Source: Lachnospiraceae bacterium | GTDB taxonomy: Bacteria > Bacillota > Clostridia > Lachnospirales > Lachnospiraceae | DNA: 25,986 bases | Reading direction: 5' to 3' | Assembly (NCBI GenBank): GCA_902363675.1 | Contig: CABJAV010000036.1 | Coordinates: 1-25,986 of the forward strand | In this document: piece after piece, positions 14,828 to 24,319 of the stretch | How the letters are laid out: each line of letters begins with the position of its first letter | Numbering within the stretch: the stretch's first letter is position 1 | Made by a program: the position numbers and the translations under genes | The notes under the pieces: generated by a model | Database searches by the model: none | The model's input: only the letters and a program-made list of their open reading frames with translations | Told to the model about the DNA's origin: nothing

Positions 14828-17800
14828 CTATATCTTTGCCAACAAATCTACTTTTAATGCTTTCTTACCTTCCTGCGCTACTTCCACCCCTTGAAACTTC
14901 GCATAATTTACCTTTACACCATCATCCAAGTCAATCTCAATTCTCTGATTGGCTACATGAGCAATTGCTTCATCATATATCTTCATTTCTGCAAGCTGCT
15001 TTGTGTATTTTGTTACTGCCTTTGTAGCTTTTGATTTCTCTGATGCAGATGTTGCATTGTCAATTGTATACTGGGCACTCTGCATTGCAGTCTCAACATA
15101 TTTTTGTACTTTATGCAAGTAATCTGTTCTTACTCTGCCGACCGTGTCAGCATCATAACGGTGCATGTAAATAAGTGCCTTAAAGCCATTCTGCTTTCCA
15201 CTGTCGAACATCCAGTAAATAGGACGCTTACCAGATCCTGTAACAGAATAAGTATTGCAATGATCCTTGAAGAAATCGTTCAAAAAATAATTTCTGATTA
15301 CTTCTCTGCTTGTGTTTCCTTTGTTGCCAAGTGCTTTTGCAATAAAATCAAGGTTTGTTTCCAATGATTTCTCACCATATACAATCTTCACCCATTCACA
15401 GAATCTTAAAACAATATCATCCGAGAAATATTCTTCATCACTAATCGGAATAATATTATCTTTGTCAGGATTATAAGTGCATTTTTTCACACCATCATCT
15501 GTCTTGTAATAAAACTCACCTATTGGAACGGATGCCACTGGTGCTCCCTCAAATCCAGTTCCACAAACTGGTGCTGAACTTTCTAAGAAATGTGATTCAA
15601 ATGGCTGTCCTGCCAAAACAAGACCTTCCTCATCCAATGAATAGCGTCCAAACATGCAGCCAACAGCATAAGAAATCAGACTCTTAATATCACGTTGTAA
15701 ATCGGCTTTTCGTACTGTGACATCTTTATCTTCTACCTCTGGTGTTAATTCATCCTGTAAACCATAAATATCAATAAAAATGCGATTCAGTTCTTCCTCA
15801 TTTTCTTTGAGTTGATTAAAACGCTCGTTGCATTCATTCTCCCAACAGGTGTAACATTCTGCTAAATCAATATCTGTTGTATCATCAAAAACTATTCTGT
15901 TCTGTGGAATGACAGATATTAAAGGATGACATTTGAAATCCCATGAGGTTTCAAATAAATCCCAGTCAATATTACTTTCATTAATACATTTTTTCACTTT
16001 ATTAACAACTTTGTCCATGTGATTTGATTCAACAATTGGTAACTTTCTAAGATAACCAGATTCAAATCCCATTGACGGTGAAAGTATATTTAAAAGTGAC
16101 ATAGCCACTTTTGAATTCATAAATCCAAGTAGATAATATTTTGTTGCCTCATTATCACAAAACATTCCATACCCGCTATTAGAATATAAAAAACCAACCG
16201 GGCAAAATCTGAAAGTTGTCTTTTGTGTTCCGATTACTGTCCATGTTAATGCTGAGTGAAATATATAATCTAAGTTATAATTATGGGACCGTATTCGTCC
16301 TGTTTTCTCATCTTTAAAGTTTTGTATTTCAAATCCATCGTTTTCCCAATTTACAATTGTATCATTATTTCCATACCATTTTCTTTGTTCTCCACCTTTT
16401 GCAAACGGAAACCATTTTTTTCCACTCTCAATTGCATTTTCTCTTGATAAAATATTTAACCCCAATTTTCCTATACTTATTTCAAACCAAAGGCGCACAA
16501 ATCTATCATTATTTGCTGTTGCCATTCCAACACGAGGTTCTGATATTTCACCAACGAGCTTTGCCGTTCTAAAGGCAGCCAAAACAATATCCGATGCCCA
16601 ATATGAAGTATATGGAGTTCCTTTAATCTCACCTAGTTGTTTATTTGTCTTATAAAATCTACAATTTCCAGATAAAAACAATGTTGCTTTTGCATCTTCA
16701 TTTTTTCCACTCACAAGTTGAAGAAAAGTACTTTTATATTTTGCTTCATTTTCATTACAAAATACAAAACTTGATGTTTGTACAACTTCACCATTTATCT
16801 CATCAAAGGCATGTGCTCCTAGATGCACAAGGTTAATCAATTCTTTACGCAATAATTTTTCTCTAAGTTTCTCATAACTAGACAAAAACATCCACGAATG
16901 CTGCGTAATCATCGCCTGATACCCGTTCTTCTTTAGCATCTCCCCACAACGTTCAATGAACACTGCAAATAAATCAGCCTTACTATCTGGATAATTTTTC
17001 TTCACAAAATTGTTTACTTTTGCACTAAGATTACTTGTTCCAGCATATGGTGGGTTAGTAGCAACAACTTCATACTTCTGTGCCATCACCTTGCCAATTC
17101 TAATCAATTGTTTCAACTGTTCTGCAGTCTCATCCAATCCATATGTATCAAAAGAAATCTGGCTTTCTGTATCTGTTTTATCTATAAATTTCTCTAACAG
17201 CACCCAATCATAATCTTCAACATTAAGCAAAGAGCCATATTCTTTTGCGTCATTTAATGTATTAAGTAGTCCTTCCATCTGCGATACTGCTGCATTCTTC
17301 TCTACATCTGTCAATCCAGCGCCAAAGTATTTAAGCTGACCACGATTAATACCATTACTCTCCTGCACAGCATATACATTCGGTTCTATACTTCTGGTCA
17401 AGATTCTTCTATCATACTGTCTTGCTTTCATCAGCACTGCAAAATAGCTCAACTGTGCAGCTCTGTCATCTATATCAAGTCCGTATATATTATTTTGTAT
17501 AATGCTCTGTGCAGCATCTCTCTGTGACCATCCTGCATTTTCATATATCTGCATAAATACATCAAATGCATACACCAAAATATGTCCTGAACCCATACAA
17601 GGATCAATAAGTTTTATATCTTCTGGCTTTAAAGTTGCATACTCTGCCTTTATCTTATTAAGTTCCTGCTGCACAGACTCTTCCTGCTCTGCCTCATCCA
17701 GATAGTATTTCCATTTGCTTTTCAATTCATCATCCGGATGTCCTTCTACCCACATTCTGCCAAGGCTGTTTTCAACCATATATCGTACAATCCAGTCCGG

Positions 17801-18589
17801 AGTAAAAAGCTGTGTAACTGCCGGCACTTCTTCTTTTGTGATTTTGGCTTTCTTGGCAAATGCTTTATTTTTAGGCTCTGTATTGTAATACTGATATAAC
17901 CAGCCGATGATTTCTACCTGTCCTGCTGCCTTGCCATCCTCATCAACAGTTGTGATGTTAAAATCCTTTTCATCGATACCATCTACCAGCATACGAATCA
18001 CATCATCTTCATTTGTAAATGAGATGTTAAGAAGCATTTCGGTATAGTCTTCTGTCTCTTCAAAAAGTCCCGGCAACACTTCATGAAGCAGGTTACACTG
18101 TTTGATAAAAAGCATTCTGAATAAATCATCAAGCCTGTTATTCATCTTGGCATCAATGATTTCTTCTCTCTCTTTATCAGTGAAATCCCAGTCAATATCT
18201 GGAGCCATAGTTACCACATCAGGCTCATTTTTTCCTTCTTTTTCGGAAGAAAGCACACGAACTCTTACAGGATACATATAGTCGTTCACTTCCATAAAAC
18301 GAATGGCACAGATTCTGTTAAACCATGTATATGCCACTTCTTCCACTACCGCTTCAAAGCCTCTTGCATGAATCTGGTCTACCAGTTTTCTTCTCTGCTC
18401 ACACTGTTTTTTATTAAGTGTCAGTTCGGTTCCTGCTGCTGTTTTGTATACCTCAAAATCTGCACCTTTTGTGATTACTTCACTGCAATTATCCGGTGTG
18501 ATCCCAAGCATACCAGCTTTGTCCGTAACGGATGCTATCAGCTTATTTCTTGCATCTATTGCAAATTTCTTAATTGCATTTTTGTTCAT
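14828..18589 (-). CDS. pglX: PglX, BREX adenine-specific DNA methyltransferase
   Basis: 1,253 aa, full length for type 1 PglX (BrxX). Motif I is DPCMGSGH (329-336), a motif II-like LDIDDRAAQL (371-380), and the catalytic N6-adenine motif is NPPY (512-515). The central part (about 650-950) is more AT-rich at DNA level and corresponds to the target-recognition region, which varies fastest. In type 1 BREX, PglX methylates an adenine in a non-palindromic site to mark self DNA and takes part in exclusion. ATG 18589 has GGAGG upstream, 25 bp after brxC. I see no second, inverted pglX copy of the kind used for phase variation elsewhere. Confidence 0.97.
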   Translation of the reverse strand: MNKNAIKKFAIDARNKLIASVTDKAGMLGITPDNCSEVITKGADFEVYKTAAGTELTLNKKQCEQRRKLVDQIHARGFEAVVEEVAYTWFNRICAIRFMEVNDYMYPVRVRVLSSEKEGKNEPDVVTMAPDIDWDFTDKEREEIIDAKMNNRLDDLFRMLFIKQCNLLHEVLPGLFEETEDYTEMLLNISFTNEDDVIRMLVDGIDEKDFNITTVDEDGKAAGQVEIIGWLYQYYNTEPKNKAFAKKAKITKEEVPAVTQLFTPDWIVRYMVENSLGRMWVEGHPDDELKSKWKYYLDEAEQEESVQQELNKIKAEYATLKPEDIKLIDPCMGSGHILVYAFDVFMQIYENAGWSQRDAAQSIIQNNIYGLDIDDRAAQLSYFAVLMKARQYDRRILTRSIEPNVYAVQESNGINRGQLKYFGAGLTDVEKNAAVSQMEGLLNTLNDAKEYGSLLNVEDYDWVLLEKFIDKTDTESQISFDTYGLDETAEQLKQLIRIGKVMAQKYEVVATNPPYAGTSNLSAKVNNFVKKNYPDSKADLFAVFIERCGEMLKKNGYQAMITQHSWMFLSSYEKLREKLLRKELINLVHLGAHAFDEINGEVVQTSSFVFCNENEAKYKSTFLQLVSGKNEDAKATLFLSGNCRFYKTNKQLGEIKGTPYTSYWASDIVLAAFRTAKLVGEISEPRVGMATANNDRFVRLWFEISIGKLGLNILSRENAIESGKKWFPFAKGGEQRKWYGNNDTIVNWENDGFEIQNFKDEKTGRIRSHNYNLDYIFHSALTWTVIGTQKTTFRFCPVGFLYSNSGYGMFCDNEATKYYLLGFMNSKVAMSLLNILSPSMGFESGYLRKLPIVESNHMDKVVNKVKKCINESNIDWDLFETSWDFKCHPLISVIPQNRIVFDDTTDIDLAECYTCWENECNERFNQLKENEEELNRIFIDIYGLQDELTPEVEDKDVTVRKADLQRDIKSLISYAVGCMFGRYSLDEEGLVLAGQPFESHFLESSAPVCGTGFEGAPVASVPIGEFYYKTDDGVKKCTYNPDKDNIIPISDEEYFSDDIVLRFCEWVKIVYGEKSLETNLDFIAKALGNKGNTSREVIRNYFLNDFFKDHCNTYSVTGSGKRPIYWMFDSGKQNGFKALIYMHRYDADTVGRVRTDYLHKVQKYVETAMQSAQYTIDNATSASEKSKATKAVTKYTKQLAEMKIYDEAIAHVANQRIEIDLDDGVKVNYAKFQGVEVAQEGKKALKVDLLAKI

Positions 18590-18614
18590 GTGCTATATCC
18601 TCCAATCAAGCTTA

Positions 18615-21600
18615 TCAACTCAATGTAATTATTGTATCTTCTTCCAGTTCATTCATCAATTTCTGCTTCATCTCGGCAAGGAACTTATCAATATCCTGCT
18701 CTGACTCTATCGAATATGTTCTAGCTCCTGCCACATTGCTGATGGAAATATTCTTACGTCTCTTTGTCTTTACTTTAGTCGGTGCTGGAATAGATTCAAT
18801 CGGCTCTTTACCGGGTACTACCGGTGCAACAGGTGGTTCCGGTGCAGGCTGATGTGCCCTCTCATATTCATCTATCTCATCCAGACACTTGATTTTTAAA
18901 GTATCACTTTCCAGCTTGATATTCTTAATTGCAGCGATATCACTGGATGTTCTGAGTTTCTCCCAGATTTCTTCAAATCTCTTATTGATACGAGGACGGA
19001 GTACTTCTGCAAATGGCTTAGTATCCAATACTTCTTTCACTTTAAGGAAGTCGTCATGTACTAATGGATCCATGATAGCTGCTTCCTTTTCAAGCAATCC
19101 CATATGAAGCTCTTCAAATTTCTTATTTAATTCCGGTAATCTCTGAATCTTACCGAAAGGCTTGCTGTCCTTCACGATAGTCTCTATCTCTTCGACTACT
19201 TTTAATAACTCCTGGTCACTTACATATGTCTTACTGTTGCCAAAATATGCAAGGTTCTTCACTGACTCTTCAAAAATCTTTCTCTGGTCTCCCTTAAAGA
19301 AATCAAATACAGGTGCAGTATCTTCTGCATCATCAAGCAGGTCATCTCTCTTCTTATCTACTGTCTTGAAGAACTCTGTAGGCTCATTGATATCCAGGAT
19401 TTCAGCAAGCCTCTTTCTTGCCTCTTCCATCAGTCGCTTGCAAGGATATTTCGGATTGATTCTGTACTCTACAAGGATGTCATCGTATACTTCAACTTTA
19501 TCCTTTGCCCTGCTCTTGAAGCTGCTCATGATTTTGTCATCATCATCGCTGGATACAGTAAATCCGAAGTAATCCTTCATAACTTCTTTTGCAGAGCGAA
19601 TCTGTCCATCCGTTGCTCTTTCTCTGATATCTATCAAGAGTTTCTCTACATGTTCACGCTTTGTAATATATCTGACCAGTTCATCCGCATTCGTTGAAAG
19701 CAATGACAGACTCTGACTGTTAAGAGTAAGAGACACTCTTCCCAGCTTGAACAACATTGCAACAAGCCACTGCACATCCTTTTGATCAAATCCATACGGT
19801 GCTGCACCAAACTTATCCTGTAATGACTTAAGGGATGTCTTCATATGTCTGGCATTATTTAATCCGATTACCTGTACCACTTCCTCTAAAGCAAGCTTAT
19901 TCGGTGTGGTATCACTTGTGCCAAGGAAGCTCATCTGACCATCGCTGTGTTTAAAGATGGCACTGATATCTGAAAGCTCCGGTGCTGTCTCCATATAGGT
20001 AAGCTTATTGTATTTCATTGCTACAAGCTTACCGAGTGCTTCATTAATTCTTGTTGCCGGCTCCTTAGCTGAAATGGTTGCCTTATCGCCATTTACATAG
20101 ATATCAGCATTCTTTAATGCGTCCTCAATAAAGATTCGGATTCTGTCCTTCTTCTCAATACGCTCATCCTCTTTTGCCCTGCGGATGCTGTCAAAGCTGC
20201 CTCTGGCTCCGGACGCATTTTTATTAAGGAATTTATATATCTTGATGGATTCTGTAATCTCATCAAGGAATGTACTGTCATTTGGCAGCTTCACAATCAC
20301 ACTGCTTTCCTGTGCTGAAAGCAGACGAAGTGCAGAGTCTGCATAATCTCCGCCATAAGGTGTAATAACTGTCACTCCGATATCGTTAGACTGATTGCCC
20401 TTGAAGAATCGGTCATCCACCTTCTGGTTGAATGGGAATAAGTAACGGCTGCTGTAACGATATTTCTTCTCTGTATAGATTTCCTCGAAGATAACTGTAG
20501 ACGCTTCTCCGATGATTTCTCCCATCTCCACTGACTCATTGTTGATGGCATTATTGATTTCCTGCTCCTCATTTGTCAGGAAGATGTATATTTCACCATT
20601 CTTCTGTACAAGTGTCTCTTTAATCAGTTTCTTTAATGATTCTTCAATCTTAGAACGGACTTCAATCCTGTCGTCATCAATATTGGAAATCATAAGTGTA
20701 GTAAGATTATCTACATTTGCCTTGATTTCCTTGACATATTTAATCATAAAGAGAACCTTCAAAAGCTCTACATCGAACTCATCCAGCTTACTGTTATTTT
20801 CTGCATCTGAGATTACCTGACTGTGCTGGTGGTCAATAAACTTATGCAATGGATTGTAGAAAAAGCTAAACGGAACCAATACTCCATCCTCTTTATCCAT
20901 TACTCTGATTGCCGACTCCTGAAACAGTGCAAGCATAGAACGTGACTGATCAGACAGATGCTTTCCACTTGCGCCATGTGTTCTGACCGCAGTAAGTACC
21001 TGTCCTAAAAGATTGAACTGATATGGTATGAACGGATAGCAGTCTGCGAAATCCGCCTTATCTGCATACAGCTTCTTGTCCGCTGTATCCGCTGTAAATG
21101 TAATGAGATTCTTGATAATTGATTCTTTCTGCTCATAGAGAAGTCTGAGCGTCTGTGTTGCTGTCTCATTCTTTGCAAGCACACGCTTACGGATTACTTC
21201 GTCAACATTGGATGCTGAAAGAGAAAGTCTCGTATCAAAACGTCCCTGAATCTTAGAAAAGTCATTTCCCTTTGTCTTTGTAATAGAATCAATATCCTCC
21301 TGGCTCGTTACGATAACCCAGGCCTTACCTTTGCAGGCTGTTCCAAGGTCTTCCACAATTGTCTGGAGATTAAGCATAAGCTGTGTATCATCTGCAATAT
21401 ACTGACCGATTTCATCAACTAAGAAGACAACATGATGATTCGGTCCTTTCTTCGCACAGTATTCCTGCACAAGTGATACGAACTTCTCGATACTGAGGTC
21501 ATAGTTACCCTTTGCATTCTTGCACCAGTTGCGGGCTGCTTCCTCACTCATGAAATCCATCTCGACTAATGTCTTTACTACTTTATCCTGAATAACTGCA

Positions 21601-22205
21601 AATGCCTGTCTCTTTTTATCCCAAGGTGCTCCTGCATTCGCCTCGAACCTCTCTTTGAACTCTTCAAATCTGCCCTCGTTATCCAACTGACGTTCAAATT
21701 CTGCGAGATAAGGAATGGAACCACAATATCCCTGCATCTCATTGAACACCTTCATAAACACTTCAACGATAGCCTCCTTGCCGGAGCCTACCTTTGCAGA
21801 ACCCTTTGAATCAATATTAAAAAGCATGACATCTGACTCAATTGTTCCAGCCTTTGTCATCTCTGCAATAAGCATCGGATCTTCTATTTTTTTACCATCT
21901 GTAAAATACTCAATGGCTCTTTTACCTTCTACTGTGCTGTTTTTCAATAAATAAGACAGTATTTTCAGAAAGTGAGATTTACCACTTCCAAAGAATCCGG
22001 AAATCCAGACACCCATCTTATCTGTATATCCATCTACACCTTTTTCATAATTGTTAAAGAAATCCCTGAAATGCTTCAGAAGTTCCTTGGTCACTACATA
22101 TTCATCTAATTCCTGATATACATTTTCTTCATCCGACTGGCCTACTTTAATAACACCCTTGATGTCACGGTCAATCTGCTTTTCAAACATATTTTTAATC
22201 TGCAT
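18615..22205 (-). CDS. brxC: BrxC, BREX P-loop ATPase
   Basis: 1,196 aa from the ATG at 22205, chosen because GAGGAG lies just before it. The open frame to 22268 runs into brxB. Walker A is GFFGSGKSH (about 70-78) and Walker B VVFLVDEIGQ (about 259-268, D264/E265). Long helical regions follow. Near the C-terminus is a Pro-rich linker (PAPEPPVAPVVPG) and then a short basic segment TKRRKN before the final helices. BrxC is the large ATPase of type 1 BREX, needed for exclusion and for host methylation. It lies 13 bp after brxB. Confidence 0.97.
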   Translation of the reverse strand: MQIKNMFEKQIDRDIKGVIKVGQSDEENVYQELDEYVVTKELLKHFRDFFNNYEKGVDGYTDKMGVWISGFFGSGKSHFLKILSYLLKNSTVEGKRAIEYFTDGKKIEDPMLIAEMTKAGTIESDVMLFNIDSKGSAKVGSGKEAIVEVFMKVFNEMQGYCGSIPYLAEFERQLDNEGRFEEFKERFEANAGAPWDKKRQAFAVIQDKVVKTLVEMDFMSEEAARNWCKNAKGNYDLSIEKFVSLVQEYCAKKGPNHHVVFLVDEIGQYIADDTQLMLNLQTIVEDLGTACKGKAWVIVTSQEDIDSITKTKGNDFSKIQGRFDTRLSLSASNVDEVIRKRVLAKNETATQTLRLLYEQKESIIKNLITFTADTADKKLYADKADFADCYPFIPYQFNLLGQVLTAVRTHGASGKHLSDQSRSMLALFQESAIRVMDKEDGVLVPFSFFYNPLHKFIDHQHSQVISDAENNSKLDEFDVELLKVLFMIKYVKEIKANVDNLTTLMISNIDDDRIEVRSKIEESLKKLIKETLVQKNGEIYIFLTNEEQEINNAINNESVEMGEIIGEASTVIFEEIYTEKKYRYSSRYLFPFNQKVDDRFFKGNQSNDIGVTVITPYGGDYADSALRLLSAQESSVIVKLPNDSTFLDEITESIKIYKFLNKNASGARGSFDSIRRAKEDERIEKKDRIRIFIEDALKNADIYVNGDKATISAKEPATRINEALGKLVAMKYNKLTYMETAPELSDISAIFKHSDGQMSFLGTSDTTPNKLALEEVVQVIGLNNARHMKTSLKSLQDKFGAAPYGFDQKDVQWLVAMLFKLGRVSLTLNSQSLSLLSTNADELVRYITKREHVEKLLIDIRERATDGQIRSAKEVMKDYFGFTVSSDDDDKIMSSFKSRAKDKVEVYDDILVEYRINPKYPCKRLMEEARKRLAEILDINEPTEFFKTVDKKRDDLLDDAEDTAPVFDFFKGDQRKIFEESVKNLAYFGNSKTYVSDQELLKVVEEIETIVKDSKPFGKIQRLPELNKKFEELHMGLLEKEAAIMDPLVHDDFLKVKEVLDTKPFAEVLRPRINKRFEEIWEKLRTSSDIAAIKNIKLESDTLKIKCLDEIDEYERAHQPAPEPPVAPVVPGKEPIESIPAPTKVKTKRRKNISISNVAGARTYSIESEQDIDKFLAEMKQKLMNELEEDTIITLS

Positions 22206-22218
22206 TGTATTTTCTCCT

Positions 22219-22806
22219 CTACACCAGACGGAATGCCCTGTAATAGTTGTGTGAATCCATTGTTCCAAATAATTTCAAATCCTGTCCGCTATACTCTCCC
22301 GGATAGAAAAGCACTACCGGCACACTATCAAGCACCTGATGCAGGTTATTTAAGATGTTGTGACTTGCAATTATCGGATGGCACTTGCCTACTCCGGTAA
22401 GAAATACCACACTGTCTGTCAAATCTTCCTGCAATATTCTTGATATGATTAGATTCAGCTCATTTGTCTCATCCAGTCCCAATGTTTCTACAAGACTGTC
22501 TGCCATTTCAAAAAATCCATTCTCTTTTTCCAAATCAAAGAATGCTTCCAGATAGCCTTCCTCCTGCAATATCTCAACCATCAGGTGAAACAGGTCAAAC
22601 TCAACTATTCTGAAATCTTTGTTTCCGTTGTTTATTCTATCCTTAAGGTATGCTATATGATTTCTCACATACAGCTCTTCTCTTGGATCATAATCGAATA
22701 TATAATATCCGACTTCATTTCCAAGTCCTTTATTCTCTCTAAACGACTTCTCTGATATTTTGTCTTCTATCTGATTCAGTCTATCATCCAAACTTAACTT
22801 TGCCAT
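22219..22806 (-). CDS. brxB: BrxB (DUF1788)
   Basis: 195 aa, the normal length for DUF1788 proteins. Recognisable blocks are YYIFDYDPREELYVRNHI (about 32-49), FRIVEFDLFHLMVEIL (63-78), VVFLTGVGKCHPIIASHNIL (about 133-152) and VVLFYPGEYSGQDLKLFG (about 164-181). BrxB is a small core protein reported to bind PglZ. The ATG at 22806 has AAAGGAG within the end of brxA, and only 2 bp separate the two genes, so they are coupled. Confidence 0.95.
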   Translation of the reverse strand: MAKLSLDDRLNQIEDKISEKSFRENKGLGNEVGYYIFDYDPREELYVRNHIAYLKDRINNGNKDFRIVEFDLFHLMVEILQEEGYLEAFFDLEKENGFFEMADSLVETLGLDETNELNLIISRILQEDLTDSVVFLTGVGKCHPIIASHNILNNLHQVLDSVPVVLFYPGEYSGQDLKLFGTMDSHNYYRAFRLV

Positions 22807-22808
22807 GC

Positions 22809-23408
22809 TCAGACTCCTTTCACAGCTTTCAAGTATTCTCCCAGTCCATTTGCAGTCAGCAATTCCTCTGTACGATAGTCAATGTGAATTGGCTTGATTG
22901 TTCTTGGTTTTGCACTACTTTCAAGTAATCCCGCCTCAAACATCATTCTAGTAAAGCACTGTTTCAGTTTCCGTACTGCTGTATCCGTCCATCCAGCCAC
23001 CACATCACTCTGCAACGCTTTATCCGAAAAGAATACATTCAAATCCCTGTCTGTGATTTCCTTTTCTCCAAGTCTGAGCTTTTCATCATACACTTCATGA
23101 AGAAATTCAAAAAATAGTCGGCTATCCATAAGAATTGCAATTAAGTTTAAAATCTTTGCTGTCTCCACATCACAAGTGGTAAAAGCCCGAAGCACTGCTT
23201 CCGGTAAAGCAAATACTCTACGATAAGTACCATTCAATACCTCATATGCACGATATTCTGCTTTTACTTGATAGATATTCTCTTCCCAGACTATCTTGCG
23301 GATATCCGCCTTACTATATCCATCCAGGATATATCCTGCGGTCTTTCTGGACTCCTGTAGCCAAAACAATTTTGATGTAAGTCCTGCACTATATACTAAC
23401 TCTGCCAT
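22809..23408 (-). CDS. brxA: BrxA (DUF1819)
   Basis: 199 aa, matching the DUF1819 BrxA family in length and layout: an N-terminal helical part with SAGLTSKLFWLQESRKTA (about 7-24), FALPEAVLRAFTTCD near 67-81, and a C-terminal winged-helix-like portion with KLKQCFTRMMFEAGLLES (about 146-163). Published BrxA is a small DNA-binding protein and the first core gene of type 1 BREX. ATG 23408 has GGAGAG upstream. It lies 20 bp after the Xre regulator, so the two share a transcript. Confidence 0.95.
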   Translation of the reverse strand: MAELVYSAGLTSKLFWLQESRKTAGYILDGYSKADIRKIVWEENIYQVKAEYRAYEVLNGTYRRVFALPEAVLRAFTTCDVETAKILNLIAILMDSRLFFEFLHEVYDEKLRLGEKEITDRDLNVFFSDKALQSDVVAGWTDTAVRKLKQCFTRMMFEAGLLESSAKPRTIKPIHIDYRTEELLTANGLGEYLKAVKGV

Positions 23409-23428
23409 TTTGCACTCTCCAACAAGGT

Positions 23429-23638
23429 TTATTCTTCATCTTTCACAAACTCACAGATATCGCTAATATCGCAATCCAGATATGTAGCAATCTTGAGTAA
23501 TACACTCATAGACACTTCTCCATCCTTACGCATCTTTGTAAGGGTATTCGGAGCAATATCTACAGCCTTTCTCAAATCGGCTTTACTCATCTTTTTGTCT
23601 ACCAATAACTTCCATAATTTATTGTAACTTACTCTCAT
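23429..23638 (-). CDS. Xre/Cro-family HTH regulator, head of BREX operon
   Basis: 69 aa from the ATG at 23638 (GAGGTG upstream). A GTG at 23644 would overlap the ribosome-binding site. Nearly the whole protein is a Cro/C1-type helix-turn-helix of the short HTH_26-like class: YNKLWKLLVDKKMSKADLRK, then the recognition helix region IAPNTLTKMRKDGE, and LLKIATYLDCDISDICEFV. Being the first gene after the promoter, it probably autoregulates the BREX operon. It is unlike the larger WYL-type BrxR seen in some BREX loci, though the job may be comparable. Its candidate operators are the repeats at 23723-23761 and the palindrome at 23688-23699. Confidence 0.9.
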   Translation of the reverse strand: MRVSYNKLWKLLVDKKMSKADLRKAVDIAPNTLTKMRKDGEVSMSVLLKIATYLDCDISDICEFVKDEE

Positions 23639-23708
23639 TCTCACACCTCGTGGCTTCTTCTATAGACATGTTATATTTGTCACAATTGAGTAAAAACTCG
23701 CTTTTTAA

Positions 23709-23737
23709 ATTATAGTGCAAAACGCTTATTCTTGCAA
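23709..23737 (-). promoter_or_regulatory. Predicted sigma-A promoter of the BREX operon
   Basis: On the minus strand TTGCAA (23732-23737) and a perfect TATAAT (23709-23714) are separated by exactly 17 bp. The start point would be near 23702, giving an approximately 64-nt leader to the Xre ATG. This is the best promoter match in the window. Confidence 0.7.
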
Positions 23738-23761
23738 TCAAAATAATCGCATTTTCTTGCG
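23723..23761. repeat. Direct repeats overlapping the -35 box
   Basis: CGCTTATTCTTGCA (23723-23736) and CGCATTTTCTTGCG (23748-23761) agree at 11 of 14 positions and are 25 bp apart. The first covers the -35 hexamer and spacer of the BREX promoter. The second lies just upstream. They are good candidates for binding sites of the adjacent Xre protein. Confidence 0.5.
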
Positions 23762-23852
23762 AGCTTTAATTATTTTCATTTAAAAGTCATTAGTTTTTGT
23801 GAGAAAGAAATTCATAACCTTGCTTTTGAGTATTTCTGTCAATATTTTAGCA

Positions 23853-24110
23853 TTAAGCTAGGCATTGCATAATGCCAACCTTTACCCCTGTTGCCTCTAC
23901 CTTTTGTGGCTTTTCATCTGTCTCCTGCCCTAGTATATCATCGACCGGGCAGCCACAATTCGGACACTCTGTCATCCCCTCTTCAAGTTCAGCACCGCAT
24001 TCTGTGCAATGCTTCTTCTCTTCTGGTATCAATATTGCACCGCAATGCACACACTTCTTTGCTTTTTCTGATACCTGTTCTCCACAATGTGGACATACAA
24101 TCATTGCCAT
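23853..24110 (-). CDS. Double zinc-ribbon protein, probably C-terminally truncated
   Basis: 85 aa with two four-cysteine zinc ribbons: C6-x2-C9 with C20-x2-C23, and C35-x2-C38 with C49-x2-C52. The acidic linker (DDILGQETDEKPQKVE) normally leads into a membrane helix or another domain, but here the protein stops after ATGVKVG plus a few odd residues. Those last codons lie in the palindrome 23861-23876, so the gene seems cut at the edge of the BREX island. It follows the HicA-like gene by 17 bp. Start ATG 24110 has GGGAG upstream. Confidence 0.75.
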   Translation of the reverse strand: MAMIVCPHCGEQVSEKAKKCVHCGAILIPEEKKHCTECGAELEEGMTECPNCGCPVDDILGQETDEKPQKVEATGVKVGIMQCLA

Positions 24111-24127
24111 AAAATTGTTCTCCCTTC

Positions 24128-24310
24128 TTACACACCTGCTACCTGCAGGTGATACTGCTTAATAATTCTTTTTGCCACCATTGCATTTAGGTCTTTATTA
24201 ACTGCAACCGTATAAACACCATTTGAATACATAAAATGTGAGCCTTTGCATCTTTGATATTCATATCCGTTATTACGAAGTATCTTTTTCATTTCTCTTG
24301 CATCTACCAT
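24128..24310 (-). CDS. hicA: HicA-like protein without HicB
   Basis: 60 aa from the ATG at 24310 (AGGTGAT upstream). A GTG at 24319 adds three residues. It matches the HicA double-stranded-RNA-binding-like fold: REMKKILRNNGYEYQRCKGS with the catalytic-type His in GSH, a beta strand VYTVAVNKD, and the C-terminal helix AKRIIKQYHLQV. HicA toxins cleave mRNA and are normally neutralised by a HicB encoded next to them. None is present on either side. It starts 9 bp after the vWA gene stop, so it may be a domesticated RNA-binding protein or an orphan. Confidence 0.75.
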   Translation of the reverse strand: MVDAREMKKILRNNGYEYQRCKGSHFMYSNGVYTVAVNKDLNAMVAKRIIKQYHLQVAGV

Positions 24311-24319
24311 AAATATCAC

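Larger units (their letters stand above)
23645..23852. other. BREX upstream control region
   Basis: 208 bp between the truncated zinc-ribbon gene and the Xre regulator, without a gene. It holds the promoter and repeats listed separately. It also carries GAGTAAAAACTC (23688-23699), a 4-bp-arm palindrome close to the predicted transcription start that could be an operator half. Upstream of 23762 it is AT-rich DNA without recognisable sites. Confidence 0.5.

Noticed and set aside
14828..18589. Phase-variable pglX with an inverted duplicate
   Set aside because: No second pglX fragment, no long inverted repeats and no recombinase gene are present in the window.
18615..22268. Longer brxC starting inside brxB
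   Set aside because: The extra 21 residues are a shadow of brxB. The ATG at 22205 has the proper ribosome-binding site.
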